The position numbers and the translations under genes are program-made. A DNA stretch of 64,000 nt from Syngnathus acus. Taxonomy: Eukaryota; Chordata; Actinopteri; Syngnathiformes; Syngnathidae. Every line of letters begins with the position of its first letter. Position 1 is the stretch's first letter. The stretch is from assembly GCF_901709675.1 (NCBI RefSeq), contig NC_051095.1:1113001-1177000 (forward strand). The letters are read 5' to 3'. The notes beneath the pieces were generated by a model. That model did no database searches and had not been told where the DNA came from. It was given only the letters and a program-made list of their open reading frames with translations. Positions 47,387-60,598 of the stretch are shown one piece after another.

Positions 47387-50300
47387 ATGGAGGCTGGGGA
47401 TGGAGCCCAGCTGCCGGCCACCGTCGCGGCCAGTCGGAGTGTTGAGAAAGCCTTGGAGGACGCCGCCGCCAGCGGGGCGCTCAATTTAGCTAACCGAAAA
47501 CTCAAAGAGTTCCCTCGGAGTGCTCGGAACTACGACCTATCCGACATTACACACGCAGGTAAGTTTAACTTTGTAGTTGGCCTTTCACCTTTTGTTTTGT
47601 CGGTTCCCGGCTGGGGGGTGCTGGCAGCCCGAATCGAGCAGACGCTTCGAAACTATTGTTTCAAAATACACACTCATGGCAGTCCGATCTTGAATCAACT
47701 TCCGACATTTAAATGAGAAAAAAAAATGCAACGTCATTTTATGAAGAAGAATAGTCAACGTACATACAGTATTGTATAGTTGTAACACAGTATAATTGTT
47801 TATTTTGCCGTTCTGGCTAAATTAAGCAATTATTTTATCTCCATCGGCAAGCCTTTATTCACGCCTGATTATTATCCATATCATAGAAGCAGGGGCGGAG
47901 CTAAGTGGTCAATAGTGGCCCCTTAGTGAGTGCTTGTGTCCCTTGGGCACCCCAACTGAAAAGCCTCTGTCTCCGCTCCTGCGCGAAAGTACCTATGCTC
48001 GTATGACTTTGCAGAGTCCGCTGTACGTCACATTCTTAGAAAAAAGGAAATTAGAAAATATCACCGCAGAAACGCAGGAAATGCAAGACCAAAACACAAG
48101 CACGGCAAGATGAACTGACGCTGGCTAGATGTGAAATTCACTGTCACCATGAAGTAGCAAGGTTTTTTTTTTGTCAGCATCATTCAAAAAATTTGCCCTA
48201 TTAAGGTTATTGTTGAAAGAATTAATTTGTCAATTATTTCCTCGATTATTTGAATTGAAAACATATACAGCGGATTGATTCGTATCGGAAAATAGACACA
48301 AATGTTCATAAGTGTATTTTCAAGTAAAAATATGTTTGTTTATTTTGGTTAACCCGATATGACAGAATGGTTATCAAGAGCAGCAAGTTTTGTATTGTTC
48401 AGAAACACTGTTTTAGTTTAGTTTTGATCTCCCGGTGAGCAATTTGGCTTGGTTGTAAGTTTGCGTGCACCTTTCTTGAGTTCGCCATTGATGACTAAGG
48501 TGTCAGCGCACGCTTGGATTAAGGCCGACTATCTTAGTGTGCAAAAAGAGGATTACGCCGACGTCCAGGTTGACAGGAATCAATCTTCAGCTCTGCGTTA
48601 TCTGAAGCATCACCTTCCGTCCTGCGCTAGTTGCGCTAGGTGTCTGTGCACCGACGACCAAGAGTCAAACAAAACACAGGATTTTATTTTTTTGGCCCAG
48701 TCAACTTAGTCTTTGTGCGTAGAAAGAAGTGTTAGTGATTGAAAATACCCCCGCCCCCCTCCTTCCCGTCTTCCTCTCTCCCTCCCGGCAACTTCCCAGC
48801 TCCAGCAAGGTCAAAGGTTCGTACACGCGTGCACAAAGAAGACTCGCTTCTGGCGAGAAGCCGACAAAGCTCGGGCTTCGTAACCCTCGCGCACACCCAC
48901 AAGCGTGTGTTTTTCTTCTTTGGCCTTCTCGCCGTTTGATCAACGTACACACCGACCGTCCTCGGGCTCTACTGTACTGTAGACGCGGCCCTATCTAATA
49001 TCGTTGCTCCAGGACTGACTTTGATAATGATGCTCATGTTTGGAATTCACTGTGGACGAGCTGCAGCGTTTTCTCACCAAGCGATCATAAGCTTCATAAT
49101 AACACTCGTACTGTGTTGGTCTTAATAATAAAAAAATAAAAAAAAGCAGAGAAAGTTTGTTTTTCTGCACAGTACATTGCTTTTATTGCCACCAGAGTTA
49201 ATATAAAAACAACCTCTGGTGGACTGGTTGAATTCTGCGATTTACATATTGTATTAAGAAAGCTTTGTAAAAGTGAAATTGCCGATTCAACTCATGCAAA
49301 CTACCGTTTTTTTCCATGTATAATGCGCAAAATTTAAAATTGGGTAAAAAATTTTTTTTTAATGTTTTTTATCCGGATATCATACGGAGGCCGCCATTAC
49401 AGATACGCTTTCTTCTTCTCTGCTGTTCACTTCAAACACGCTCCATACGAACGCAATGCTCTCGTATCAGACGCTTGCTCGATCACCTGCTCGTTTGCTG
49501 TCACAATGTACCCTACACAAATCCGAAACATTTCTTCGCTATCGAGTTTGCTAGCGCATGCGCAGTGATACTGACCGGCAGAATAACATCCGGTTTTTCC
49601 CAAAGATGATCTTTTTTCTGAAATAATTTTACGTTTACGGACTTAAGTAGGAGTCAAAATTTGGGTGCGTATTATACATGGGTACAGGCTTTTTTCCAGC
49701 ATCAACGTGCCATTTTTAGGGTGCGTATTATACATGGGGGCGCATTATACATGGAAAAAAAACGGTAATTTGTACAGCAATTAATGTGATATGTGTTTTG
49801 AGAAACATCCAAAGTAGTCCTCTTTAATCAACGCACATTGTACTGAGAATAACAACAGAAATCACGTTGCAGGTCAATATGTTGCTAGGCGTTAATTAGC
49901 ATTGGCTCTATGTTTACGCTATCATAACAACCCCCAAATCAAAGCTTTGCTCATGTTGGAGCAAAAAATGCTAAATGAGCTAATAGGTCCAAAAAACTTG
50001 TTTTCAGAACTAACAAACCACAACAGCACACACGCAATGAATCGATGCTAGCTAATTTGCTCGTTACAACATATTTGAATGCCCCCCATCAAGGTTCACG
50101 GGAATAAGTGCATGCTTGCACTGCAGCTATCACTGCTGACTGCCGTTTTACTAGCTAACGGTTAGCTAGTTAACAGCGCGGTGCTAACCTCCTCTCAGTC
50201 GCTGCCTCCCACGTCACTCACCAAACCAGGCCCAAACCTTTAAAGACACGCGCGCAAACGTTCGTACATAGTACGATGTGGAATGTGGAGGTGACGCCCC

Positions 50301-53300
50301 CTAGTGGACAACAATAATACCTCTGATAATGAATTGATAATTTGATAGAAAATTTTGAGGTAGCCAAAAAAAAAAATACAAGTTTGCGCGTGTTTTTTGC
50401 TCATCTGCTACTTCTGCCGTGTTAAGTACATCCAGCCGCTTACTTTATTTCCTGTGGGCTGCGGAAGTGGGCTCATCGTTGCGTTCGCTTCTGCTCTGTC
50501 TTGTCTGGCTGTTCCAAACACGTGATGTATTGCACATTTTAAGATTCCGTTTTTAGCACTTCTGGTTGACCCTGGAAGCACCAGCAGGACTGTCCGGGTA
50601 GATCTCAGAAACACCCAAGGCCAGTCCTGGGCGACGATTCAGATTGTGAGTTGCTTTGAAAGTATTTTAAAGCTCTGTGGCAGCTGTTTGAAAGGGGCAG
50701 AGGGGTTGGGGGGGTCCCACGGGAGGTAACCAGAGCGAAGGTAGTCCGCCTACAAGTGCTGTTGCAAGGCGCAACAACGTTTTGTGTTCAGTTTAGTTTC
50801 CTGGCCTCAGCACAGCGAAACTGGATGAGGGTGTGTGAATAACTGACTGTGCGTGCGTGTGTGTGTGGTGGGGACTAGCCGGTGAATAATGAAAGGCCCG
50901 GCGGTTACGTAACGACGCTGATTCATGAGCCTCCGCGCCGAGGAAGTGGACGATCCGGCGTGTCGGGGCCCTTCAAGTTGGGCTTGAGAGACGAACCTGC
51001 CATTTTGTCTTAATGGCGCGTCGGTGGCAGCCTCCTGCCATGCGCATACGTTCCTTCGCGGCGGCGGATGGCCGCTGTGTTTTCACAGTTCCACCGTGCG
51101 CATGCCGTTGCCACGGTGATTGGAATGTGCGGCTACTGCCGCCATCTGTTTACACGTCTCTCATATTTCGGTGCTTGTCGCACAGTATTTGGATTCCTAC
51201 TAATTGCCCTTCATTCGTTCGAGCCCCCCCCCCTCCAAAAAAAAAAAAAAATACATTCAAAAATGGCACTTAACCGTACTGTACTGTATTTGAGGTGCAA
51301 CGATTAATTGGTTAAATCGGTATTTGCATCCGTGACTGTACATTGTGCTGCTCCTCCTGTGATGTGCATCATGGCCTCTAGGCGGCAGTATAGTATCCAT
51401 CCATACATCTGAACTGCGTAATCCTCTCCGCGGTTAGTTTGAGTAATCTTAAACCCGACAAAAAAGTCTCACCAGGAAGCACATACTACTCTGACGCCCG
51501 GTTTGTTTGTGTTTTTGGAACCGAACGCTCAAACAGGGCGAATAAAAAAAAACTCTTGACTCTTGAATCATCACAAACGCAGATTTAGCGGCTAATCATA
51601 CCGCCGATCCGGAAGTGTAGTCAAGGAAATATTGTAAAACCATTTATTTGTTGTTGCAAAAAGTCCGTTTTGAATTTATTATAGATACTTTTAAAATAAT
51701 CAGAAGATTAATTCGTTTCTGCCAAATATCGGAATCTGTGTGAAAAAGTCCATTTTGCGTAGGCCTTCTGTTCCTCCTCAACTGCCTTCCTCTCCGTTGA
51801 CATTTGTGCTTACGAACAGAACGCCGAGGGCGCTCTAATGTACATTAGCAGTGCGGCGTAACGTAAAGGGCCTTGTGAGGATTCCTCATCCGGCGTTTGC
51901 GAGTCATTTAGTGGGAGGCAAAGAAAGCGTGAGACGAGGACGATATGAAGATGGAAGTCAAGTCAAAAGGGATTTCCCGGCCAAGGACATTGCGCTCACT
52001 CTCCATCGTCAGCTTCTCTTTCACCCGAGCGCTCTTTGGCCATGACAGTGCAAGTGCTTGTAGAAAGAAAGACTTGATCATGTGACCCACCATACTGCCT
52101 GAGAAAGTTTGCGCTTGCAAAGCATTGAAGCCCAAAAGCCAATGTTTGCGGCGTAATGGATGAAGCGTTGCTGCATCGCCATGTGGCTTGTGATTCACCT
52201 TTGGCCGCACCCCAAGCGGTGATTTCATAGCAAGTGTTTTGTGTTAGCCGTCGATCAGTTTGCCTTCCCCCCGCATACTTTGGCACCTGATCTCGCTCGC
52301 TCCTCAAGAAATGGCCGACGACCATAACATGTCATAGCTTCATGCTGTTAACGTAGCAACCCACGCAAACTTTCAAATCTGTGCTCCGATGGGGGCGTGA
52401 AGGCGAAACTGCCTGCCGTGTCGGAGGAGAACATCATTTTCATTCAGTGGGAGGAGGAAATCTCCCATCTCGCTATCGTGTGTCGCTTGATAAGGAATGT
52501 CGTCCGACTTCTTGCGGGACCGTGCAGCATTTTCATCCCTCGTCCGGTGACCCACAAAGAAATAAAAGGAAACGCTAGACAAACAAAGGACGTTGTTTGA
52601 ATTCTGCTCCCACCAACAACTAACTGGGTGTCACCCTGTAACCGCCTCCGTGACATGTCGTCAGCTTGCCTGTTTCGACTCCAGCCTGCTTGTGTCATGC
52701 TGGTGTGTCATGCTGAATCACCTTGTGATTCTCTGCAGCGTCATACGGCGTGTAATATATTGTTTTTTGTAGGTCGCACTTTGCCTTCCCTAGCGGCTAC
52801 CTTTTTGTCCCTCGCTGAACTTCCGTCGGCGGTATCTGCGCGCGTCTAGCAAAGTCAAGTTCACAGTGAAACATCAGACTCGTTATTATCTCTCGAAATA
52901 AAGTACGAAATAAGTACATTGGAGGTGGATTTGGATTCCCCCCCTGGAACTCCCAAAATCGCCAATATACAGCAATCCCTGGTTTATCGCGGATAATTGG
53001 TTCAATGAACCACCCGCGATAAGTGAAATCCGCGAAGTACGGTCACCAACAAGAAGTACTGGGCAGGCTAACGAGTTAGCGGAATGATGCTAATTCGCGA
53101 TCGTGCTAACGCGTGAAAACGGACTTCCAAAGGAATGTAAACGAACGTTTGGAGCAATACTACATTGTCCGAAAGGTTACTAACACGTTTCCTCAATTTA
53201 GAAGTTTTCTTTTGACTTTTAAATGTTTTTTTTGTGATTTGGAAAAAAATTCGCGATGTTGTGAAGCCGCAATAAAAGAAACTCGAAGTAGCGAGGGATC

Positions 53301-56300
53301 ACTGTATTGCATCCATATACCGGCAGTCCATCGCAGTCGTTATCGTGATTATCGTACTCGTTTTACTGCCAAACTCCGCAACAGGTGGCAGTTTAATGAA
53401 GGCTTCTCGAGAGAAAAAAAAAAAAAAAGAGACACTTTGTGTTTGCGGCAAGCTGTTGAGGTTTACGGGCAAACAAAAAGTGTTGGGCACCATCTTCGGC
53501 AAACGGGGCTCATCTCATTTCTTTGGCCCGCTGTCTTATGGACAATGCATGCGCAAATAAAATGACTCCACTTGCCCCCCCGCACACACCTTTTGTAAAA
53601 AGACGGTGACTGTGCACCGGCTTCGGAGGGTCAACGCGCACTTTGCTACTGTGTGTGTAACTCGATCACGTGATTCCTTTTTTTGGTGTGCTTTTTGCTG
53701 AAAATGGCTTCCTTCGGCCATGCTGCTTCCAAAACCAATCAATAAACAGCCACTGGGCGGTCTGCCATCACCAACTGGCTTGTCAGCGAAAGCTAATGGA
53801 GCTTTTCAAGCAGGGTTTGAGGCTATTCAAAATAATTGCAAAAATGTGTGTGTGTGCGTGTGTTTTTTTTATTCCATTGTGGGTCTGTTGTTTGGAAGAA
53901 TTATTGACCAATCTCCAAACCGTATGTGCTAGAAACAAACCTACTAAAGGTGTGCAACATTACTGTAGTTAAGGAAAAAAACAAAACAAAAATTGGGACA
54001 GTGAGAGAAATTGACAAATTGAACTTGTTTGTGTCCCCCCCCCCCCGCCAGATCTGTCGAAAAATCGTCTGTGTGAGCTGCCGGAGGAGCTGGGTCACTT
54101 TATCTCATTGGAGACGCTCAGCCTTTACCACAATGGCATGCGTTTGCTCTCCCCCTGCCTGGGGAATCTCCAGGCCCTTACCTACCTCAATCTCAGGTAC
54201 AGCACACACGTCCACGCATTTTTGAAAACCGAGCGGAGAAATCGATTTTGCGTGTGGCCGCTGAACCGTTTGCGTGCGTTGCGTCCGCAGCCGCAATCTC
54301 TTGTCCAGTTTGTCCCCGTCCGTGTTTGAGCTTCCCCTGCTGCGAGTGCTCATCGTCAGCAACAACAAGCTGTCTTCGCTGCCCGCCTCCGTCTTTGCCC
54401 TGGCGCATCTTCGACAGCTGGTAGCGTCAACCCGCGAGTCGCCGCCACCCCGCTGCGTTTCACCCTCAACTTTTTCCTCTCGTCAGGACGTGAGCTGCAA
54501 CGAGCTGCAGTGTTTGCCGCCCGAGCTCGGCCAGCTCGAGTGTTTGCGGGACTTGAAGCTGAGGAGGAACCGGCTCACGTCTTTGCCCGAAGGTAACGCC
54601 GAGCTAATGCTAAAGTCAGCCGCGGCCAGCCTTTTGAGATGCTCAAAATCCAAATCGGCAGAAATCTCGGAGCTCCCGCTGGTCCGCCTGGATGCGTCGT
54701 GCAACCGGATCACCCGGTTGCCTCTGTGCTACCGCCACCTGCGCCACCTCCAGAGCATCTCGCTGGACAACAACCCGCTGCAGATGCCCCCCGCGCAGAT
54801 CTGCTCCAAGGGCAAGTACCACATCTTCAAATATCTCAACATGGAGGCCTGCAAGAGGAGCCAGGAGGAGCTGGAGAGGCACCTGAGGCCCACCGGCTTT
54901 AACGGCTGGTCAGTGACCGAGTGGCGTCTGTTTTTATTTTTTTTTCCCGTGGGCCGCGGAAGTCGTAACCTTTCGCGGCGTCGCAGTTTGTCCGATCAGG
55001 AGCTGTTCGCCTGTCAGTTCGGAGGAGGGCTGGACTCTGGCTTCAACAGCGTGGACAGTGGCAGCAAAAGATGGTCTGGGAACGAGGCGAGTCCAAGCTG
55101 CTGCTACGCTGCGACCGCGTCCAACTTAATAACAAGCGCTCCATTGTGTGTGTGTGTGTGTGTGGTAGTCAGCAGACGACTTCTCGGAACGTTCCCTCCG
55201 CATTTCCGAGGTCAGCAGAGACCAGAGAAACCTGGAGGAGGAAGAGGAGGAGGTCGAGGAGGATACTCCTCGACAAGCCAACAAAGGTGCGGCTGATGGC
55301 CACGTTGGATTCTTCTCCGACGGGCAAAATAAAATACAAACCAAAATGTTCTTCATTTTTTCACCCTCACACACGAGCTCGAGCGGACCACCCCAACGCT
55401 CTTCTTGACGTCATTACGCAACACTTTTTCTTTCTCTCCACTTGTCTCGATGTCCAGTCAACGGCCAAGCGGTCTTGATTGACAGCAGCGTGACGGAGGA
55501 AGAGGAGGAGGACATGAAGACGGACCCTCCCACGCCTCTCTCCCCGGCGGTATGAGGCAAAAGATGCAGATTGCGCAACATCCTCTTTCTCTTCCGCTTT
55601 GCCTCACCGCCGCGTCGCTCGTTTCCAGGAGCCGAAAGAGGGGCCGGCCTCGCCGTGTGTCAAGGACGCTACGATACGCCGGTACGTCCCGCCGCTTATC
55701 GCCTTTTATCCCCGCGGCTACGAGCCGGCTCGATGCAATATTTGACGAGCTGGGGAAAGTCAACAGACGGGAGTTCCCAGTCGGCATTCTTGCCAGTCAA
55801 ACATTGCCTCGACTCTGCACACTGTCAGCGCAATGAGCGAAAGATTGTTTCAATCAACTTGATATTTTTTTTTTTGCTGTCTCCAGGTCCAGTCTTCACG
55901 TGGAGGTCGCCGCCCTGCCGCCGGCGTTGGCGTCGCCGGTGTCCCCCTCCAGCCCCAGCACGGAAGAGCGCCGCCGGCCGGGAACGCTGCTCATCTGGCA
56001 GGAGCGAGAACGACTCCAGCAGCAGCAGCAGCAGGGAGAGAAGGCCGGGTAAAAAAAAAAATCAAACAACGTGATATTCCATATGATGTTACCAAAAGTA
56101 ATGGGACACTTAGCTGCTCATGGCTGTTTCCCTCGTCTTAAGTCACAATGGGACGAAAGCAGCAGGGGCAATATTATCTGCTCATATTCAAGGCAGACGA
56201 GATCAAACATTTATGGATGATAAGTCTCATTTTCATTTTGTGATTGTTGTTCAAAATTAATTTGCCGCTGCTCGGAGACCCGGCCTAAAATGTTTTTGCA

Positions 56301-57950
56301 CATCACGTGGAAAAGGCTGCATTGAGTCCGTGACGTGTAAATTCGACGCGTCTTGGGTTTTGCAGTTTGCTGAAGACGTTCAGCAAAACAGGAAGTCTTG
56401 TGGCCTCGGCAGCACCTCCAGGAAGTGGTAGCTCCGAGTGAGTTCACGTTTGGACGCCGTCAACACTACCGCCGCTAGAAATGCTCATCACTGCTCCTCT
56501 GCTTCCCTCTAGCGGCCAGTCTCCAGAAAGCAGTCCCTCCCGCTGCGGCCTCCGACAGAGATGCGCCGTGAGTTGTCGTCGTCCTCCGTTGGCAAACATG
56601 TCGACAAACGCGTTGACGGTCGGCTCCGCTTTTCTTCAGAGCGTCGAACACGCCGCCGCTTTGTCTTCTTTGACGACGTCGCATCTTCAGCGCTCCGGGA
56701 GCAGAACAGGTACTTTGGAGAAAATCTTTTATTTTAGCTTGGGCCTCATAAATGCAATTGTAATTATTTTTCAAAATCATTAGCATCATTAGCATGTACC
56801 AAAGTAGGAAGAAAAACTTTGCTTTTTCAGAGGGACCGTCCACGCCGAAGACATCGCCGCCCCCAGGGCCGAACCAGAAGCCGAACAGCTTCCTGTTCCG
56901 CACCACGTCCCGCGGCAACGTCCGACCCGCAAGTGAGCACAAAACAAAACCGAGCGATGGCTTTTGCCAGTCCCTCGCTTTGTCACCGCCCACCTGTGTC
57001 GTCCACAGGCTCCTCCTCCCAAAGCGAGATGAGCAGGAGCGAGTCACGCACCGCCATGCGCTCGCCAAAGGAAGAGAGAGCGGACGCCGCTCAGCTTCGC
57101 AAGGTCGGTCGGTCGCCCGCCCGCCCGCCCGCTCGTGACTTCTCAAGGTTTGGGAACGCTGACGTTGCGTTTTGACAGACGCTGGAAACGCGGCTAAAGA
57201 TCACCCTCGGCGAGGACATGGCGGAGGCGCTGTCGGACGGAACCGTCCTCTGCCAGCTGGTCAACAGCGTCCGCGCGCGTGCCGTGTCCATCATCCACAT
57301 TCCGTCCCCAGCTGTGGTGGGTCCACGTGGCAATTTTTTTTGTGTGTTACAGATGTTGGATGTAGTTAGTTCCACTTTGTCCTTGCATTTCAGCCCAAAC
57401 TGAGCTCAGCCAAGTGCCGACTCAACGTGGAAAATTTCATCGCCGCTTGCCGCAAGCTGGGCGTCCCCGAGGTAGGCGAGAAATGACAAAAGTATTCCCT
57501 CATCCGACCGAGCCTGCGAATAGCTTTCGACGCCGTGCTCAAAAAAGGGCTTGTCATTGTGCGTAGCAGCCACAAGATGGCGGTAGAGCCCAACATTTCC
57601 CCCTTGAAACTTCCGACCGCTTTCAATCGTTGCGTGTTGCCCGTCACGACCGGACCGACGACTCACGCGGCCTCAAAACGCGCGAGTCGCCGGTCCAAAC
57701 TCCGCTTTTGTCCCCGCTTCCTTCTAACACATCCCTGTCGTGTGTCTTTGCCCTCCCTGTCCAGGCGGACATGTGTGTGTGCTCTGATGTGCTTGTGTCT
57801 AAGCCGCCCCGCGTGCTGCGCTGCGTCGAGGCCTTGCTGGCCCTGGAGGGCGGACCCCGGCAGTCCCCGCTGCTGGCCGCAGATTTCCTGCTCTTCTACT
57901 GCGCTGCCATGGCGCTGCTCTACGTCCTCTACGACTACCTGCTAGCCTAA
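47387..57950 (+). CDS. lrch4: Leucine-rich repeat and calponin homology domain protein 4 (LRCH4)
   Basis: Membrane-anchored LRR/CH protein; in mammals it modulates Toll-like receptor signalling and the family binds DOCK-type actin regulators. Eighteen coding exons: 47387-47558, 54052-54196, 54291-54420, 54487-54592, 54662-54908, 54987-55086, 55169-55286, 55458-55549, 55629-55681, 55887-56048, 56366-56437, 56513-56567, 56640-56709, 56831-56932, 57009-57103, 57179-57316, 57394-57471, 57765-57950. They join in frame to 706 aa (human 683). LRRs occupy residues about 40-270, then GGGLDSGFNSVDSGSKRWSG, an acidic E-rich stretch, GTLLIWQERERLQQQQQQ, PNSFLFR, a CH domain (about 575-670) and a C-terminal transmembrane helix (FLLFYCAAMALLYVLYDYLL). 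The tail anchor identifies LRCH4 among the four paralogues. Intron 1 is 6.5 kb and full of repeats; most others are under 350 bp. Confidence 0.96.
47890..47981. mobile_element. Small hAT-type MITE in lrch4 intron 1
   Basis: The segment starts CAGGGGCGGAG and ends CTCCGCTCCTG, near-perfect inverted ends of the CAGGGG type used by hAT elements. It is only 92 bp. Clear 8 bp target duplications are not visible. Confidence 0.55.
49304..49765. mobile_element. TA-flanked MITE with CCGTTTTTTTCCATG ends, in lrch4 intron 1
   Basis: A 462 bp element begins CCGTTTTTTTCCATGTATAAT and ends ATTATACATGGAAAAAAAACGG, flanked by TA on both sides (49302-49303, 49766-49767). The subterminal unit GTGCGTATTATACATGG is repeated. 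Architecture resembles the CCGTAATTTT element at 32049. No intact open frame. Confidence 0.8.
50295..50307 (-). promoter_or_regulatory. CTCF-like motif (minus orientation)
   Basis: Read on the minus strand the sequence is CCACTAGGGGGCG, a full match to the CTCF core by eye, within lrch4 intron 1. Confidence 0.5.
52970..53304. mobile_element. Pogo/Tigger-like MITE in lrch4 intron 1
   Basis: The element begins CAGCAATCCCTGGTTTATCGCGG and ends CGAGGGATCACTG, with TA on both sides (52968-52969 and 53305-53306). CAG ends with 'ATCCCTCG' and a TA target are typical of pogo-group elements widespread in fish. It is 335 bp and carries no transposase. Confidence 0.7.
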
Positions 57951-59474
57951 GACCAAACACACACACACACAAAGCACTGAAATGCCTTTGCTTAGCCTTG
58001 TACCACATCGGAAAAAAAAACAACACACTACAGGTCCTGCATTTTTTTTTTTTCGAGCATATTATACAGGGTGATGACATAGCGTTAAGCATTTAGTTCC
58101 TTTATTTGTATTTTTTGCACTGCTTGGGTCTTCGAAAAAGGAAGCGAGTATCCTAAATGAGCTCAAGACAAACTGTGAATGTCTGATGGCTTTTATTTAT
58201 ATTTCAAAACGTGCACAAATAAGACCCGAGTGCCTCGGAAGTGACAAGACTTTTGGCTTGTCCGAACTAGAAGGGTACAAACTACACACGCGCGCATTCA
58301 AAATGGAATGATTCGATTCAGATCAATTTGGTGATCTGATTCGATGACGGTACGGCTCAGTTTCAGAGTCATGAACCTTGTAAGTACTGTAAACGAGGCC
58401 ATCGACGACGTATATATCGCCAATAAGAGGCGATTCGTTATAAATCTCCAGCGAAAAGTGGAAAGATTTTCTGATTTGAATCGGGGTTTTTTTTTGCACC
58501 GTTATATATTTGTGTTCAACATGTCGAGCGACTGACCTTGTATAGATAAGAACCGGTAATTAAATTAAATATATTTTTTATTTATTTTGTTTGTTATGTG
58601 GTTTCATTTTTCAAGAAAAAAATAGTAAAAAGAAATCTAACAGGAAATCAAATGTGATCGATATTCCGAGAGGCTTTTCCACTTTTTTTTTTAACACCTA
58701 TGAAGCTTTTCTGCACGACACTACGTACCGTAAAGTCAAAATGGACGAGAGAAGAGTGAAAAAAACAGATCAAATTCAGTCGATTGTCATTGTGTGTGAG
58801 CCTCCGCCTAAAGTCTACGATTGTCTGCTCAAACCGATTTCCAATTCCCACAATCGGACTTTTGCTGACTCGGTTCCCGTGTGGGGAAAAAATGTCCCAG
58901 TACGCGTACCGAATTTCTCTGCCTTATTGCACATCTTCAGTCGATGTCAACTAACTCGTCTTGTCACGGAAAAATGTTTTGTACTGCTCACAAGGTCAAA
59001 CGTTGTATGTTGATTTCTGCTCGTTGTTGTCCTGTTAGCTCAACCGTCTCCTGCTGCTGTTTTGGACTCTTCCCGTCTTTCTATTGACCTACTCTTCGCG
59101 TTTTATGTACACTGTATGAATTTAAAATGTCTATTTTAGACGGCTTTCCAAATGCACGCCGAGAAATGTCCACTGAACAGAAATTTCCAGTTATTTTTTT
59201 TATATTTATACACTCTTTGAGACTCCTTTTTCAAGTTTATATCAATATATTTGTTACATTTGTCCCCCCCCCCCTCCCCATACCTGTTGTAAAGAATTTA
59301 TTAAAAATAGATTTTGATGCTCTGTCGCTCTGTTTGGTTGATATTGAAGAAGAAAAACGTGCAAAATGTTGTTTTGATGGGAGCCGGACCCACCAGTGTG
59401 AGTAGAACTGAAGCAGCAATCTAAAGCTTGCCCTTTCAAATTCAACATTTCACTTTTCTGTCCTGCTGGCCCAG

Positions 59475-59573
59475 GACGCTCTGTGCTCACCACAGCTCAC
59501 CGCAGAGGACGACGGCCTGAGCCGCTTGGCCCGCACCGTCCGGGTACTGGAGGGACTGGCGGGCTTGACGTGA
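59475..59573 (+). CDS. lrch4: Alternative last exon of lrch4 without membrane anchor
   Basis: An acceptor (tgctggcccag) is followed by 33 codons beginning DALCSPQLTAEDDGLSRLAR and ending in TGA. The preceding lrch4 exon ends at a codon boundary (57471, ...KLGVPE), so this exon joins in frame. It aligns with the start of the usual last exon (D-x-C-x(8)-L-x(3)-V-x-A/V-L) and resembles the soluble ends of LRCH1-3. It would complete the CH domain and stop without the hydrophobic helix. Splicing is inferred; no transcript is shown. Confidence 0.65.
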   Translation, partial: DALCSPQLTAEDDGLSRLARTVRVLEGLAGLT

Positions 59574-59976
59574 CCGGAGAAAAAGTGTTGCCATTTAACT
59601 TGTCGATTAAATTGATTAAATTGTCAAGTCTAAAGGAGTGATGGTGGAGCGCTGCAGTCCGCCAAGAGTCATTGGGGCGGTTCACAATAAGAGGACATTT
59701 TATGTCTACCCTCAATGAAACTAGAAAATCTTTGGTGATCATTGGTTCGTCAAGACATTTTAAAGAATTTGCTCTGAGGTTATATCGGGAACATACAAGC
59801 TCTATTACGAAAACCTTTTTAGTGATAGGAAAAGTGAACTACCTGACTCAGCAGAAAGAACATTATGCTTGTGACATTTGTTATTTTGGATATTTGTAAT
59901 TTTACCCAACAAAAAAATACATTAGAGCTTTACATAGATCGGTTCATGAACAACTAATTCTAAAATTAATCTTCAA

Positions 59977-60058
59977 ATGTAACTAGAATGGATTTTTTTT
60001 TTTAGCCTTTTTTAAGTAATGTAACTAGAATGGATTTTTTTTTTGCCTTTTTTAAGTA
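59977..60058. repeat. Tandem duplication, about 41 bp
   Basis: The unit ATGTAACTAGAATGGATTTT, a T run, GCCTTTTTTAAGTA occurs twice in direct succession, differing only in the T-run length. Confidence 0.9.
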
Positions 60059-60514
60059 TTGGGGAACAGGGTTGCTTAATAAAATATACGATTTCACACA
60101 AAATATTAGCTGGTTTTCTTGAAAACAAAAGACTTGAGTCTATTTTCCGTTTTTAACCTCATGCTGAGTGGCCCAAATAATGAAGGTGGTAGTTTGGTCA
60201 CCAGTGTGTAAACTCAGCAAATCAGGCTCCACATTCAAGGCTATAAAGGACAAAAGATGGAGCAAGAAAAACATGCATGGATTGCTGTGTCCGCTTGGGT
60301 AGCTTAATAGTTACTTTTATGTGGTCCTTTTAAAAGGTTTGCGCTTGGAGGGGTTTCAATCAGGTTAATGATCCCCCTGGTCAGCCGCTCCTTGCCCTTG
60401 AGAGACGACACACACACAAAAAAAGACACACAAGTCCACATAATTGGTTCAATATACAACGAGATCAATAGACTGAATTATTGACACGTCCTACCTCTTT
60501 CCCCTTTGCGTAGA

Positions 60515-60598
60515 TTGGGGTTAATCCTTGAATTAAATCAACATTTCCCAAATAATTTGGGGTTAATCCTTGAATTAAATCAACATTTCCCAAATAAT
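60515..60598. repeat. Perfect 42 bp tandem duplication
   Basis: TTGGGGTTAATCCTTGAATT through CCCAAATAAT occurs twice back to back with no mismatch, so the duplication is recent. Confidence 0.95.

Noticed and set aside
56475-57146. 223-codon open frame, minus strand, over lrch4 exons
   Set aside because: It is the antisense shadow of several lrch4 exons, whose plus-strand reading is conserved.
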